Of a stretch of 64,000 bases of DNA, positions 1 through 10,062 are shown in pieces. Made by a program: the position numbers and the translations under genes. Below the pieces are notes generated by a model. That model was given only the letters and a program-made list of their open reading frames with translations. It was not told where the DNA came from and did not search any database. The stretch is taken from positions 310,001 through 374,000 of the forward strand of contig BSBN01001483.1 in NCBI GenBank assembly GCA_027924645.1, in the 5' to 3' direction. The DNA comes from Cunninghamia lanceolata. Taxonomy: Eukaryota; Streptophyta; Pinopsida; Cupressales; Cupressaceae. Every line of letters begins with the position of its first letter. Position 1 is the first letter of the stretch.

Positions 1-415
1 CCACATATGGGGCAACTAGCTTGGACAACATTTTCTGGAACCTAGCATTGAAATTGGCAATAGGCTCATTCTCAAATCTTTTGATTGTGGCAAACATGTG
101 GTAATTCATCGATGGATCAATAGGGACCTTGAACCTGTCAAGAAAGGCTTTCTCTAAGACAGCCCACGAACCGACAGAAGATTGACCAAGACTGATGAAC
201 CAATTATAAGCCTCTTCCCCTAAGGAAAAAGGGAATAATCTGCACACCACGTCCTGATGTTCTACTCTGGCTCTGCAGCAAGCTTCTTTAAATGTCCTGA
301 TATGATCATCAGCATCTTGATAAGGATGATATTTTGGACAAAGTTTGTCTGGATTCTTTGGTAACTCGTGATATGCATTAAAGGTCAAGGGTGACTCTGC
401 TGCAAAGAAAGACAT
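1..415 (-). CDS. gag: gag, N-terminal part (element A), cut by window edge
   Basis: This is the capsid-type gag protein that would package element RNA. The frame is open on the minus strand from an in-frame TGA at 734-736 down to position 1. The first ATG in the frame is at 415-413, matching the ATG of the sister copy at 61980. The product starts MSFFAAES and contains the retrotransposon gag core (CRLFPFSLGEEAY followed by W, F and a basic stretch). Unlike B, this copy keeps CAG where B has TAG (62358-62360), so it is open to the window edge. Translation could begin upstream of 415 only from a non-ATG codon. Confidence 0.8.
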   Translation of the reverse strand, partial: MSFFAAESPLTFNAYHELPKNPDKLCPKYHPYQDADDHIRTFKEACCRARVEHQDVVCRLFPFSLGEEAYNWFISLGQSSVGSWAVLEKAFLDRFKVPIDPSMNYHMFATIKRFENEPIANFNARFQKMLSKLVAPYV

Positions 416-1117
416 TGCAACCTGAGGGGCCTGAACTGGTGGTGCAGTTGGCTGAGGTTGAACTAAAGGTATACCATGGGTTTGAACAGGAGGTGTCACG
501 GATATACCGGAAGGTATTTGCAAACCAACAGGAGTTACAGGAGGAGGTCCCGGTGAAGCTCTAGACGCACTAGATCCTGGAGTATGGTGAATGTCTACAG
601 TCCTAGGTCTGAAACCTCTAATAGGCAATTCTTCAAAAACTTCACTAGGTCTAGACCTGGTATTTATCCTGTAAGCCAGGATTTCTCGATTTGGAGGCAA
701 ATTGGCTGAAACTTTGCAAATATTGGTTAAATTTCACTGGATGAGGTGATATTTGCGATCAAATTGCAAATCAGACTGGATATTTATGAAATATTTGCGA
801 AGATACTGCAAATATGACAGGATATTGGGATATCCTGACCCGTAGCACAAGATCTCAAGCGCCTAAGGCTCAAATTCTCAAAGCTTGAACAAATTTACGC
901 ATCTTTAGCCGATATTAATGAATTCAGAGAGATCTACTGTAAAGCTTGCAATATTTATGTGAGATCTGGAAATCTTTACATAGAATGTGCATATACAAAC
1001 TTCTCACAGCAAATATTTACGTAATTTACTGAAATTCATGGGCGATCTGAGGCTACCTTACTCTTATACGTCATCAAACTTGAAAATACTGATGATGAGC
1101 GTGATCTTCCGGACTTG

Positions 1118-1140
1118 GCCCTCCTTCTAGCGCCAATTTA
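1118..1140 (-). other. Second, internal primer-binding-site copy
   Basis: On the minus strand the sequence TAAATTGGCGCTAGAAGGAG recurs 146 bp downstream of the LTR-adjacent copy. This copy matches the primer site of element B exactly and is preceded by GCAACA, which looks like an LTR end. Confidence 0.75.
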
Positions 1141-1286
1141 TGTTGCGTTAGAAGCGAGGGGCCTGCAGATATGTTTGCAAGATTTAAAGCGGGCAAGCGG
1201 CTATACTAAGGCAGGGGATATCACTTCAACTGAAAAGAATTTATTTGCTGAGAAACAGCTCAAGCCCTCCTTCTAGCACCAATTTA
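1141..1286 (-). repeat. 146-bp insertion bounded by duplicated primer-binding site
   Basis: Element B has no equivalent of this segment: there the LTR end, one primer site and the leader are contiguous. In A the segment carries a primer site at its upstream edge and ends (minus strand) in TAACGCAACA followed by a second primer site. The end looks like the terminus of a different LTR, which suggests template switching or recombination with a related element. Confidence 0.7.
1264..1286 (-). other. Primer-binding site of element A (LTR-adjacent)
   Basis: Immediately after the LTR terminus CAACA the minus strand reads TAAATTGGTGCTAGAAGGAG. It is the same site as in B and T1 with one C-to-T change (GGCGC to GGTGC). 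I did not assign the priming tRNA. Confidence 0.8.
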
Positions 1287-2108
1287 TGTTGGTCATGATG
1301 TTAGTCACAAACAAACATAGAATAAAAGTACACATTAACCTTTATTCATCTTGAAAGATACAGTGAATTCAGAGAATTCATGATCCCAAGTCTCCAGTGA
1401 TTAGGTCTTAATCGACTGACGTTACTCAGTGGTTAATGTGAGTTGCTGTTTCCATTTTGGGGCCTTACGTGAAAATGCACTATCATCATGAAGTTCCTGC
1501 AGAAATTCCTTACAGAGAAGTCAAATTATACGGTTATTTGATGAAAAGAGGTAAAATACCTAGATCTTTGCATGATATTTTCAATTGTGCATGCTTAGTG
1601 TTCAAATATGCTAAATATTTATGATTATCTATGAGATGTCTGCATATTTTGGGTTGTTTGCTTAAGATTATCAGTTTATTTGCAATTGTGATAGTGAGAT
1701 GCTCTGAAATTGAAAGAAATTAAAGGAAATACTTCTAATTAAGTTGAACCTTTAGCTTTTGATCCACATACATGCTTGATACTGTCATGAGGAGAAGAAA
1801 TCAAACCATATGTTCACCAGGACATTCCACAGCTAGATACAGTTGATGCAAACTTCAGAGGATAATGAATGAAAGCAATACATGCAACATGATGAGCACT
1901 CCAAGGGACACAGCAAATCAAAGCACATATCCAGAATTCAGACACAGATTACTCAAGATTTACGAAGATTTGTAATCAAAATACTCTTCCCTTTCATTAA
2001 GTATGCAAAAGACATGTACATATACAACAACTTTGAAATAAGTCCTGAATACTTCAGCAATCAGATTTCAATTAAGTTTCAAATGAATATAACAAGGCAT
2101 TCCACCAC

Positions 2109-2116
2109 CTTTTATA
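2109..2116 (-). promoter_or_regulatory. LTR TATA box (element A)
   Basis: TATAAAAG on the minus strand lies about 150 bp after the end of the U3 ORF and is conserved in B at 60423-60430. It is the best candidate for the promoter of the genomic RNA, placing the R boundary near 2080. Confidence 0.6.
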
Positions 2117-2268
2117 GAATAAGGTGAGGAATCCGTTACAAAAGATCCACGAATCTGATTTATCAATACAAATCAACGGTCATCACTTCATGACTTGTCA
2201 ATTTTACAAAAAGGCACAAGTTGCCAGCTGGCAACTATCTATACTGCATATGCAAGATATTCCCCCCT

Positions 2269-4533
2269 TCATGATGTATCTTTATCATGCTCTTCATCTG
2301 ATGCATGCGGGTCATCATCATGTGCATCGCTCTCTGAACTTTCGCTATCCAGATGATGACGCTGCTGCATATGGGGCTGCATGCTGCTCTGGATTTGTTC
2401 GTATGACCGCACAACTTGGTCTATTCCTCCGCCATCTTGAGTCTTTGCCTTGATGATGGTGTGTTTGTGCGCTTCATACTTATCCCTACTGTTATCCAGC
2501 TTATTCTTTCTGTCCTGTAGTGTCTCATTATAGGTCTCCATCTTGACCTTGATCCTCATCATTTTATTTATTATCTCTTCTGTCAAGTGGACTAGCGGAC
2601 CATCATCTTCCACTTGGAAGTTATTACGCAGAGCCTTGAGGGCAGAATCTTCATCTTGATTCTCTATCTTCCCTTCCACCTTGCCCTCTAATGCTTCGAG
2701 CATGTCTGCTTCAATGCCCATTAAATCGCGTAGCCTCATGCTGATCTCCCTCAGCTTATTATTGCATCTCTTGAGGACTCCGCATTCGAACTGTACATCC
2801 TTATACCAGATATCCACTAATAATGCAGTATTATTATTTAACACCTGCTTACTGATAAGCAGTTGTGGATTTATCTTCCTTATTTCGTCTAGCAGGCTGA
2901 GGACTTTCTCCAGTTTATAAGACCCTTTTCCGGTCTGCATCTGCAACCTGTCCACCTTGGTTTTGGAATCACTTAGGATGCTCCACCTCTTCAAAGAACC
3001 TTTCATTATTTCAATAGCATCATCCAATGTGGATGACACCCATTTTCTGATTACGGATACCTCATGTTTCATGAGGTCCAGTTTATTTACCTCCTCCTGA
3101 GAAATGGCAGTCAATGGGACTGCAGCTTCACCTGTGGTATCCTCAGGGTTGGTTAAACCCTTAATGTATGCATGCAACTGAGCAATGTGCTCTTTATGTT
3201 GCTTATTCTTCTCCTTCTCTCTTTTCACCTTCTGAATTAGAGAGTCTATGATATCCTTTCCCTCCTGACCTTCCTGCTCTTCGTTGGCAAAACCCAAATC
3301 AACTGTGCTTATCTGGAATTCATCCACAGTGATTTTGCCTTTTTCCTTCTCTACGGTAGGTACAGCAATCTGTGCGGTCCTTCTCCCTGTCGCCGGATCT
3401 CTTTTGATGGTCGAAGTTATTCTGGCCTTCCTCCAGGGTTTCATTATATCTGCGGCGAACAGGGTGGAGACGTCAAACTCCTGAATCTCCAGTTCCTCCT
3501 CAACATTCACTTCCTTTTCTAACCATGGAGGCACCTGATCATGCCCCTCAGCATCATGATGCTGTTCACCTCTATCTCCTGTTTCCACCAATATGTGTTG
3601 TGGAGATGGTGATTTTTCTTTTTCCGGCTCTTGATGCTCGCCTTGTTGCTGTTGATCCTGAGGTGCCTGCTCCTGTTGAGGAACTTCTTTTTCCGGGGGA
3701 GCATCTTCTCTGTGTGGGGAACCTGGCGGTGTACCTGTAGGTAGATCATGATGATCATGATCTTTTTCCTTCATTATTTCATCTATCCCCAGTTCTTCCC
3801 CCTGTGGAGGTTGATCATCCTCCTCTTGCTTCTCTATTTCTGGTGGCATGTCCACCGTATCTGATATCACTGGATCTACCCGAGGTGATGGCATATGTTC
3901 CGCAGCGGCTATCTATTTTGTACCTGCAGCATCCACCTCTTGTGCCTTATCAGCAGGATCCTCCATCGCTTCTTTCTTCTCATCATCAGTCTTTTCTTCT
4001 CGGACCTCTACTATAGCAGGTCCTGCTGATGTATCCTGTGGGCTTTGTTGGCCTGATTCGAGAGCGTGGCTTTCTGTTTCTGCCATCTCTATCTTTTCTA
4101 TTAAGTGGCCCTTATCAAGTGATCCTGCTAGCTGTTCAGGACTTGCATCCTGCTTCTCTGTTAAGTCTACCACTGCAGGACTTGTCACCTCGGCAATTAG
4201 TGTGTCTAGCCCTATGTCTTGAGCTACCTGCTCCGGGCTCTTCTCTGGTTCTGGGCTCTTTTCTTGCTCCGCCTCTGCTTGTTTCATCTCTTCAAGCGTT
4301 GATTGGACAGATGGAGGCTTGTGAGGAGCCACACTAATGCCAGCAGCTGCAAGTGTTTCCATTTCTTGTGCAGCTACATCCTGCACCACCTCATCATCAG
4401 ACAAGTTTATTGTCTCGTCTAGCGAGACATGCTTTTCTGCTTGTGCCTGAGATGTTTCCTTTTGTTGCTCTTCTGCAAGTTCTGTTTTGAACTTGACAAT
4501 GGTAGGAAGTGGAACATTGTGCTGAAGTTCTTT
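2269..4533 (-). pseudogene. U3-encoded protein of element A, middle and C-terminal parts
   Basis: This continues the frame of the N-terminal ORF (4534-6630) after an in-frame TAG at 4534-4536. A further TAG lies at 3913-3915, and the natural stop is TGA at 2269-2271. B has CAG at the first position and an in-frame CAG at the aligned second position, so both stops look secondary. The middle is acidic and rich in Glu, Gln and Pro. About residue 1095 there is a segment containing ISTVDLG that is also present in the T1 protein. It is followed by roughly 280 residues of predicted coiled coil and a tail rich in His, Asp and Ser. Function is unknown. Confidence 0.8.
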
Positions 4534-6630
4534 CTACACTTCACTACCTGCCCCTTGTAATTGCACTGGGGGTTGACTCATCTCACCTCTCATGGAGGTC
4601 CTTGTTTTCTTAGGTGTGGTAGGAACCAACACCTGCGGAGCTCTCCTCTTTCTTCTAATTACTAGTGGAGCTTCCTCCTCTTCTTCAGGCTCTTCCTCCA
4701 TGAGGATATCCTTGCCTGGTTGTCTGGATGATTGACCCACTTCTTGGGTCTTTGTGGTTCCAGCCTCTGCTGTCTTGGCTTTCTTGGGCTTGGGAGGAGA
4801 ATCTGATTCTGATCCTGATCTGGCTGCCTCCTCAGCCGTGAATACTGCCCTTTCAATTATGACCCCTTTGGGTCCCTTTTCTACCTTCTTGCCCCTTGGG
4901 GCTCTCTTGCTTGGCTGCTGTGGTGGAGGAATCCTCTCTCCCTTGGTCTTCCGCTTCTCCAGCAGGAAGTCATCATATTCGTCTGTGGGGATGTCCTGCC
5001 CCTTCTTCTTGCTATCTATTGTGATGGCAACACCCTTTTTCTTCAATGCCTCTACCTGTGCATCTACCCAAGCTTGGGTCAAGTGTATGGTTCTGGCAAA
5101 GAATGGGTCCAAGGACATATCCTCCTGCATGGTGAGGTCAGGGGCAGAAATGGTATCATTGTATATCATTTTCTGCTCGTATTCATCTGCCATAATCCTG
5201 CCGTCATCACTCTTCAGTTGCTGAGGGAGGGGTATGCAGTCAAATGTCCTGATCTGGTTCAGAGTCAACCTCTGATACCTCCTCCTCCTGGCCTCTGCCT
5301 CATCCTCGCAGTCAGCCCAAAAATCTTCTAGGTGCCTCTGGTGAATAGGCTTCCCTAGGATCTTCTGCATTCGGCCGTAAGGATCATATGGTCTCGTTAC
5401 TGGGAAGGGTAGTAGATTCATCTTGTTCAGAGTGACCATCACCTTCTTAATATTATTCGAGTCAGGGCACATATAGTTGCTGATGCTGACTGGGAACAAA
5501 ATTGGTGGTAGCTTCTTGGCATCCTTATACGTCTGTATGATCGTGGAGCCTTGCCTGATAAATTCCATTAAAACTACTGCATCAGTAGGATATCTTGGCA
5601 ACATCAGGGGATGCCCTTCAAAACCTTCTATCCTGATGTAGGAAAAGGTGGCAAATTGGATGTACCATGCCCCATGCCTGTATACTGCCTCCTGAGCTTC
5701 CATGCTCAGTCTTTTTGTCCTGTCATCTTCCATGGTCCTTACCAGATGCATAGAGAATGCATCATTGACCAGTTTATAGTCCTTGATATACTTGGTTCTT
5801 TGCAGCTGGGGATGATGATCCCAGATATAGGCTGCATTTGTGCTTGTTAGCTTCCCATCTGTGACCAGGGCATCAAAAGTGCCTCTATATGCACAGGAAT
5901 AAACAATGTAAGAGGTCATATAGAAGGCACAATCTGAACCTCCCAGGTTCAGCAGCTGCTCATGCAGAGCATCACTTATGATTTGGCCCCACAGTGGCTT
6001 GATGTCTGCATATTGACACATCATTATTATGCCATACATCCAGTCTCTGAATTCTCCAGTATTAGGCTGGCCAGTCACCCTGTTCAGTAGGGCGATCACA
6101 TACTGATATTCCTCATTAAAATCAAACTTGAACATGTGCACAGGGAGCTTGGCCGCTGCATTATATGTGCTGTTCTCGGCCCGCCAAGCATACATATTCT
6201 TTCTGGCCGTCTTCTTGTTGGCCTCATATTCTCTTTCAGACTTCTTCAAGTCTACACTCTTTACCTTGCTGCCCATTGGCAGTCCAAATGTTTGGGATAG
6301 ACCTTTGATGGATAGGTCTGCATACACTCTCCCATGCTTCACCACCTGCCTCGTCTGAGGGTTGTAATTCCGGGCGCACTCAATAACCAGCTCCGGAGAC
6401 TCCATGGAGTAGGGGAAACCAACAGCGTTCCACATGCCAGATACAAACACGGCGTCCAATACTGGACTCTTATCTTGTCCATCATTCAGCTTGGCTGACC
6501 AAGCTTCTAGGTTGGTACTCCCCTGATGGGTATCTGTAATTGCCCCAAATTTGAACAGGACCCCTCTCTGTGAAGAGAACATAGGCCGGCTGAATTCTTC
6601 CTGATTCTTGACTAAATGTTTTTCAGCCAT
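4534..6630 (-). CDS. U3-encoded protein of element A, N-terminal 698 residues
   Basis: Function is unknown. The start is the ATG at 6630-6628, 6 bp after a probable splice acceptor; an alternative TTG lies 12 bp upstream. The first 500 or so residues look like a globular, mostly helical domain with many aromatic residues. Stretches such as VNDAFSMHL, WYIQF, SYIRIEGF, LPRYPTD and LEDFWADC recur in diverged form in the T1 protein. It is followed by basic clusters (KRAPRGKKVEKGPKG, RRKRR) that could be nuclear-localisation signals and by an acidic EEEPEEEEE run. The same frame continues to 2269, giving an original product of about 1,453 residues. I considered a plant-mobile-domain or putative plant transposon protein family but cannot confirm either. 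Confidence 0.75.
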   Translation of the reverse strand: MAEKHLVKNQEEFSRPMFSSQRGVLFKFGAITDTHQGSTNLEAWSAKLNDGQDKSPVLDAVFVSGMWNAVGFPYSMESPELVIECARNYNPQTRQVVKHGRVYADLSIKGLSQTFGLPMGSKVKSVDLKKSEREYEANKKTARKNMYAWRAENSTYNAAAKLPVHMFKFDFNEEYQYVIALLNRVTGQPNTGEFRDWMYGIIMMCQYADIKPLWGQIISDALHEQLLNLGGSDCAFYMTSYIVYSCAYRGTFDALVTDGKLTSTNAAYIWDHHPQLQRTKYIKDYKLVNDAFSMHLVRTMEDDRTKRLSMEAQEAVYRHGAWYIQFATFSYIRIEGFEGHPLMLPRYPTDAVVLMEFIRQGSTIIQTYKDAKKLPPILFPVSISNYMCPDSNNIKKVMVTLNKMNLLPFPVTRPYDPYGRMQKILGKPIHQRHLEDFWADCEDEAEARRRRYQRLTLNQIRTFDCIPLPQQLKSDDGRIMADEYEQKMIYNDTISAPDLTMQEDMSLDPFFARTIHLTQAWVDAQVEALKKKGVAITIDSKKKGQDIPTDEYDDFLLEKRKTKGERIPPPQQPSKRAPRGKKVEKGPKGVIIERAVFTAEEAARSGSESDSPPKPKKAKTAEAGTTKTQEVGQSSRQPGKDILMEEEPEEEEEAPLVIRRKRRAPQVLVPTTPKKTRTSMRGEMSQPPVQLQGAGSEV

Positions 6631-6636
6631 GGGTAC

Positions 6637-6799
6637 CTGCAATTAACAATCATTTCTTCTCACCACAGGATATGCATGTATACATATTGCAAATATCATG
6701 CCTACTGCATCAATTTCACATTACCTGCTTACATGGATATATAACCAGAACTTACAACATTATTTAGAAACAACATGATAAGGGTTTCATTTCACTTAC
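6637..6799 (-). other. Probable 5'-UTR intron of the U3 gene (element A)
   Basis: On the minus strand the donor is CAG/GTAAGT at 6799 and the acceptor TTGCAG ends at 6637, just before the start codon. Both sites are conserved in B (55741-55902), with an intron of about 160 bp. This suggests that the U3 gene is transcribed from its own upstream promoter and spliced. Confidence 0.55.
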
Positions 6800-6829
6800 C
6801 TGGTTATGCAGATATCTTCCTATACCAGT

Positions 6830-8083
6830 ATATCGTTGAGATGCTCTTAATTCGGCTGTTGATCACCTTCCTTCCTTAGTATATGAGCTCCAGTCGCGCA
6901 ACGGTAGCTGTTATGCAGATATGGAGGCTAGTGCTCTGTAAAACAATTTTAACGTAGGTGAATGTAACAATGACAGTCGAATTACCTTTTAACCTTGCAG
7001 TTAGGGTAAACTTAGGGTAACTCTGACAAGTTAGATCGTAATCTTTGATCATTCGTGCGAAAATTCAGGATCTCGCCAGATGTTTCATTGGGTTCTGGGG
7101 TCGGCGGGAATCACCTACCATATATGTGCGCATTTAATGGCAATGGCGGCAAAGGGAGCAGGGGGATATTCACATGACAAGATATCATGAGGGCAGGATG
7201 ATATTTCACAAATATCAGGTTGAGTTTCCATATCATCCTCCCTAGTCTTGAAATTGTTATCGCGACAAAATTCGGGTGACAACGCACCTTTGTTTTCATT
7301 TTAGCACATCAGGAGGATATTTCGGTCCATTGGGTGATATTTCAAAATATGATGATGACCCTCAAACTTACTCATTCTCATTTCGGAATATCAGGATGAC
7401 GTCATCATGATATTTGTTCTTTGTATTGGAAATGTCTCATGACGTCATCGTCATATTGGGTGAACATGATCATGTTTACAAAATATCCTGTCGAAATGTA
7501 AATATGATGATGATGTCATCAGGATGTTTGTTTCTTTGTTTATCATATTCAGATGATGTCATCAGGATGTTTGTTAAGGGTGATATTTTTCATCAGGATG
7601 ATATTAACGAATATCGGGTTACTTTTGAAAACATGATGCTCGCGATACAAAAGACCGTTCGACGCGGAAGACTTACTATCACTTAAAGTTGACGTCCAGA
7701 TATTTGAACCGTAGGATATTATCGGGGGGATGTTTCAAATATGATGATGATGTTCTTCAAACAGCAAAACTGAGTTTATAAAACATGACCCTCTTCTTGC
7801 GAATATCAGGTTTGACCAAGACTTTGACTGTTCATAACTCTCACATCCTGATGAATATCAGGGTGATGTAAAAAGCAAACCTGCATGAATTTTAATGCTC
7901 TTTCAGAATACGTGGTCATATATATGAAATACGAATTTTGACAAACTAACCTCATATTGGGGCTTACCGGATCTTGACTCCACATGATGATGAACATGAC
8001 TGATTTTACCAAACCGCCAGAAAGCAGACAACACAAGCCAAAAGAAAAGTTGGGTCCCTATTTTGCCAAGTCAAAATGGGGCG
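6830..8083 (-). promoter_or_regulatory. Upstream U3 region with CATCATGATATT-type repeats and bZIP-like sites
   Basis: About 1.2 kb without a credible ORF. From 7190 to 7880 it is filled with variants of ATCAGGATGATATT, CATCATGATATT and GATGATGTCATCAGGATG. Perfect TGACGTCA palindromes, a plant bZIP-type site, lie at 7397-7404 and 7440-7447. This is the candidate promoter for the U3 gene. Confidence 0.5.
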
Positions 8084-8103
8084 TGTTGTGTAACCACACA
8101 ACA
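8084..8103 (-). repeat. Perfect hairpin at the LTR terminus (element A)
   Basis: The first 20 bases of the LTR are an 8-bp inverted repeat, TGTTGTGT and ACACAACA, separated by GGTT. B has the identical structure at 54436-54455. Confidence 0.85.
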
Positions 8104-8794
8104 CTTCCCTTGATTGAGATATCTAGGGTTTGATTTTATGCATACACACATTGTTAGGTTTGCACACACTTCTGTAAATCTTTTCCTTTGGCTATTGTTG
8201 AGGTAGAAATACCGAAGATGGGGCTTGACTGAGGCAAGCTCTTATATAGCCGCAACAATTTCCTTCTATTTTATGTGTAGATCGTGTTTTGCAGGTTCCG
8301 ACAAAAAGAAGCTACAAAAAGAAGGATATTGTGGGTATAGTCGTGACAGACTTTTAGATTTTTAGATTCTGGGACTTGCGGGACATTGGAGCGGGCACCC
8401 TAGTCCAACCAGGTGTTTCCTCCGAGATCTGGAAGCTATTTTACAGTCTTAGACACCTTGTTCAGAAGGTTTTTTTGTTGAGAAGTTTGTAGGACATTGG
8501 AGTGGGTGCCCTAGTCCAGGTGGCCCTGAAAATCTAGGTACTATGTCTCTGGAACCTCTCCTCTGCACCTCTATAATCAATTTTACTAGATATTTCATCA
8601 GTTTCTGTATATTGTTAAATTGAGGCATAATTAGTGTTTTTACTTGGTTAAAAATAGAACACTTGGCAAAAATCTTGATTAGGACCTTAGGTTTCATAAC
8701 CACGCGAGCATCAAAGGGAGGTAAACTAAATAGAAGCTTGTTCCAAGCCCAATTCTTGTCTCCCCAATGCTTAGCGGTGAGAAATGGTAGCATT
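8104..8794. other. Unassigned stretch between elements A and T0
   Basis: No credible gene. It holds a TATA-like TATATAG near 8254 and a 27-bp degenerate direct repeat (8381-8407 and 8492-8518). It may be a remnant of another element or of T0 beyond its integrase break. Confidence 0.5.
8381..8518 (+). repeat. Two-copy degenerate direct repeat, period 111 bp
   Basis: GGACATTGGAGCGGGCACCC followed by TAGTCCA (8381-8407) recurs at 8492-8518 with three transitions in 27 bases. Confidence 0.7.
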
Positions 8795-9330
8795 TAGTCT
8801 AGTAAACAAAACTGTCATTTTTCACCCTAAATAGTCACAGAGCTCTTGGACATCCTAGTTTTTGAAGGGTCTTCTGTTATCTGTGACTGTGAATGAGGGA
8901 ATTCTGTATTGGAGAATGAGGTAATTAAGGATGAAGGAGGCAATTTGCTTGCCTATGAAATGGGTGAGTGGAACGGCTTCAATCCAGTTGGTAAAATACT
9001 TAGTGGCAGTTATGATGAACTTGTGGCTGTTGGACAATGGAGGGTGGATTTTGCCCACAAGGTCGAGTCTCCACTGAAAAAGAGCCAAGGTGTCGTTAAA
9101 GGTCATAGTTCCTAAGCTAGTACATGGATGAGGTTGCCATGAATTTGACACTGCTTGCATTTCTTGACAAAATGATACGAATCTATCTCCATGTTTGGCC
9201 AGAAGTATCCCAAACGCATGAGTTTCTTGGCCAAGGTAGGACCACTAGAGTGTGATCTGTAAATTCCTTAGTGTACTTCTTGTAAGGTAGTTTGAGATTC
9301 ATCATGTTCAAGACATCTGAGTGGAGTACC
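8795..9330 (-). pseudogene. pol: Integrase, truncated (T0)
   Basis: Integrase inserts element cDNA into the genome. The N-terminal zinc-binding region lies near 9290-9150: GSHSSGP-like residues and a CKQCQ pair preceding IHGN. It is followed by core-domain sequence with LDLVGKI (first catalytic Asp), FIITATKYFTNWIEA and VTDNRRPF (second Asp). After the latter the reading has several stops, then similarity fades near 8795. The catalytic Glu region and C-terminal domain are not seen. The core is in a different frame from the RNase H domains. Confidence 0.75.
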
Positions 9331-9450
9331 ATCTAGACCTTGGTGGTAAAGGGTGTTAGCTATAATGGCATAACAGGATGTTTGGTAGATAAAGGTTTGG
9401 CGTTGGTTGTTGGATAAGTTAGCTGGTAAGGTGTTACCCTTGAGGTAAGT

Positions 9451-10047
9451 TTAAATTTTACCATACAAGGGTGAATGAGATCTTACTAGGAGGCAAATGG
9501 ATTGTGTTTCAAGGCTATCATAAGCTGGTTGTGTGACTAGCTCCACCAAGAACTCAAAACGTGACTCATTCTCTGGTATATCGAGAAGCGAGGTGATGGT
9601 TGCCATGACATCTGTTGCTTTGTTCTCTATGCAAGGAATCTGCTTGAAGGAGATTATCACAAAGTATCTTTTAAAGTCATCTACCATATGCTTGTATGGT
9701 ATTAGCTTGTCATCTTTTTTCTGATAGTCATCATTCGCTTGGTTGAGCACTAGTTGCGAATCTCCATAGACATGTAGCTCTTTCACTTTTTAGTCTGCCG
9801 CCATCTTAAGACCAATGACTAAGGCCTCATACTCTGCTATGTTGTTTGTGCAAGGAAAAAGTAGATGATAGGACTTAGGTATTGTGTCACCTTGAGGAGT
9901 GACTAGTAAGATTCCTACCCCCGATCCATGGTTTGTATAAGATCCATCGAAGTAGAGCTTCCATGAAGGTGTTGTGACGCTGAAAATTGATTCATCTAGA
10001 AACTTGAATGTCATTGGAGCAGTATCTTGCAATGGTGCCTCTACCAA
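9451..10047 (-). pseudogene. pol: Second (archaeal-type) RNase H domain (T0)
   Basis: Plant Tat elements carry a second RNase H. All four acidic positions are readable: FDGSYTNHG, NNIAEYEAL, YGDSQLVLNQ and ATDVMA. An in-frame TAA at 9787-9789 splits the domain. It lies between the normal RNase H and integrase, the usual Tat position and the opposite of T1. Confidence 0.85.
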
Positions 10048-10062
10048 CTGATCTGCAATAAT

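Larger units (their letters stand above)
1..8103 (-). mobile_element. Element A: 5' part of a giant-LTR Ty3/gypsy retrotransposon
   Basis: Read on the minus strand this runs from an LTR start at 8103, through a 6,817-bp LTR and a primer-binding site, into gag, which leaves the window at position 1. Its sequence is the inverted counterpart of element B (54436 onward) along its whole length. The LTR begins TGTTG and ends CAACA. The right flank (CTTCC, 8104-8108) is the candidate target duplication; its partner lies outside the window. The Tat-like assignment comes from the gag and protease of its sister B and the pol of the related T1. Confidence 0.9.
1287..8103 (-). repeat. 5' LTR of element A, 6,817 bp, carrying a gene in U3
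   Basis: The LTR starts TGTTGTGT at 8103 and ends ACCAACA at 1287, next to the primer site. It has exactly the same length as the LTR of B. From 5' to 3' it contains a repeat-rich upstream region (about 8083-6830), a short spliced leader, one long broken ORF (6630-2269), a TATA box (2116-2109) and about 800 bp of R and U5 in which I see no gene. The coding region therefore lies wholly in U3. Confidence 0.88.

Noticed and set aside
3848..5331. Several plus-strand ORFs of 70-156 codons opposite the A U3 gene (for example 4754-5224)
   Set aside because: They are antisense readings of the long minus-strand frame; the sense frame is conserved with B and partly with T1.
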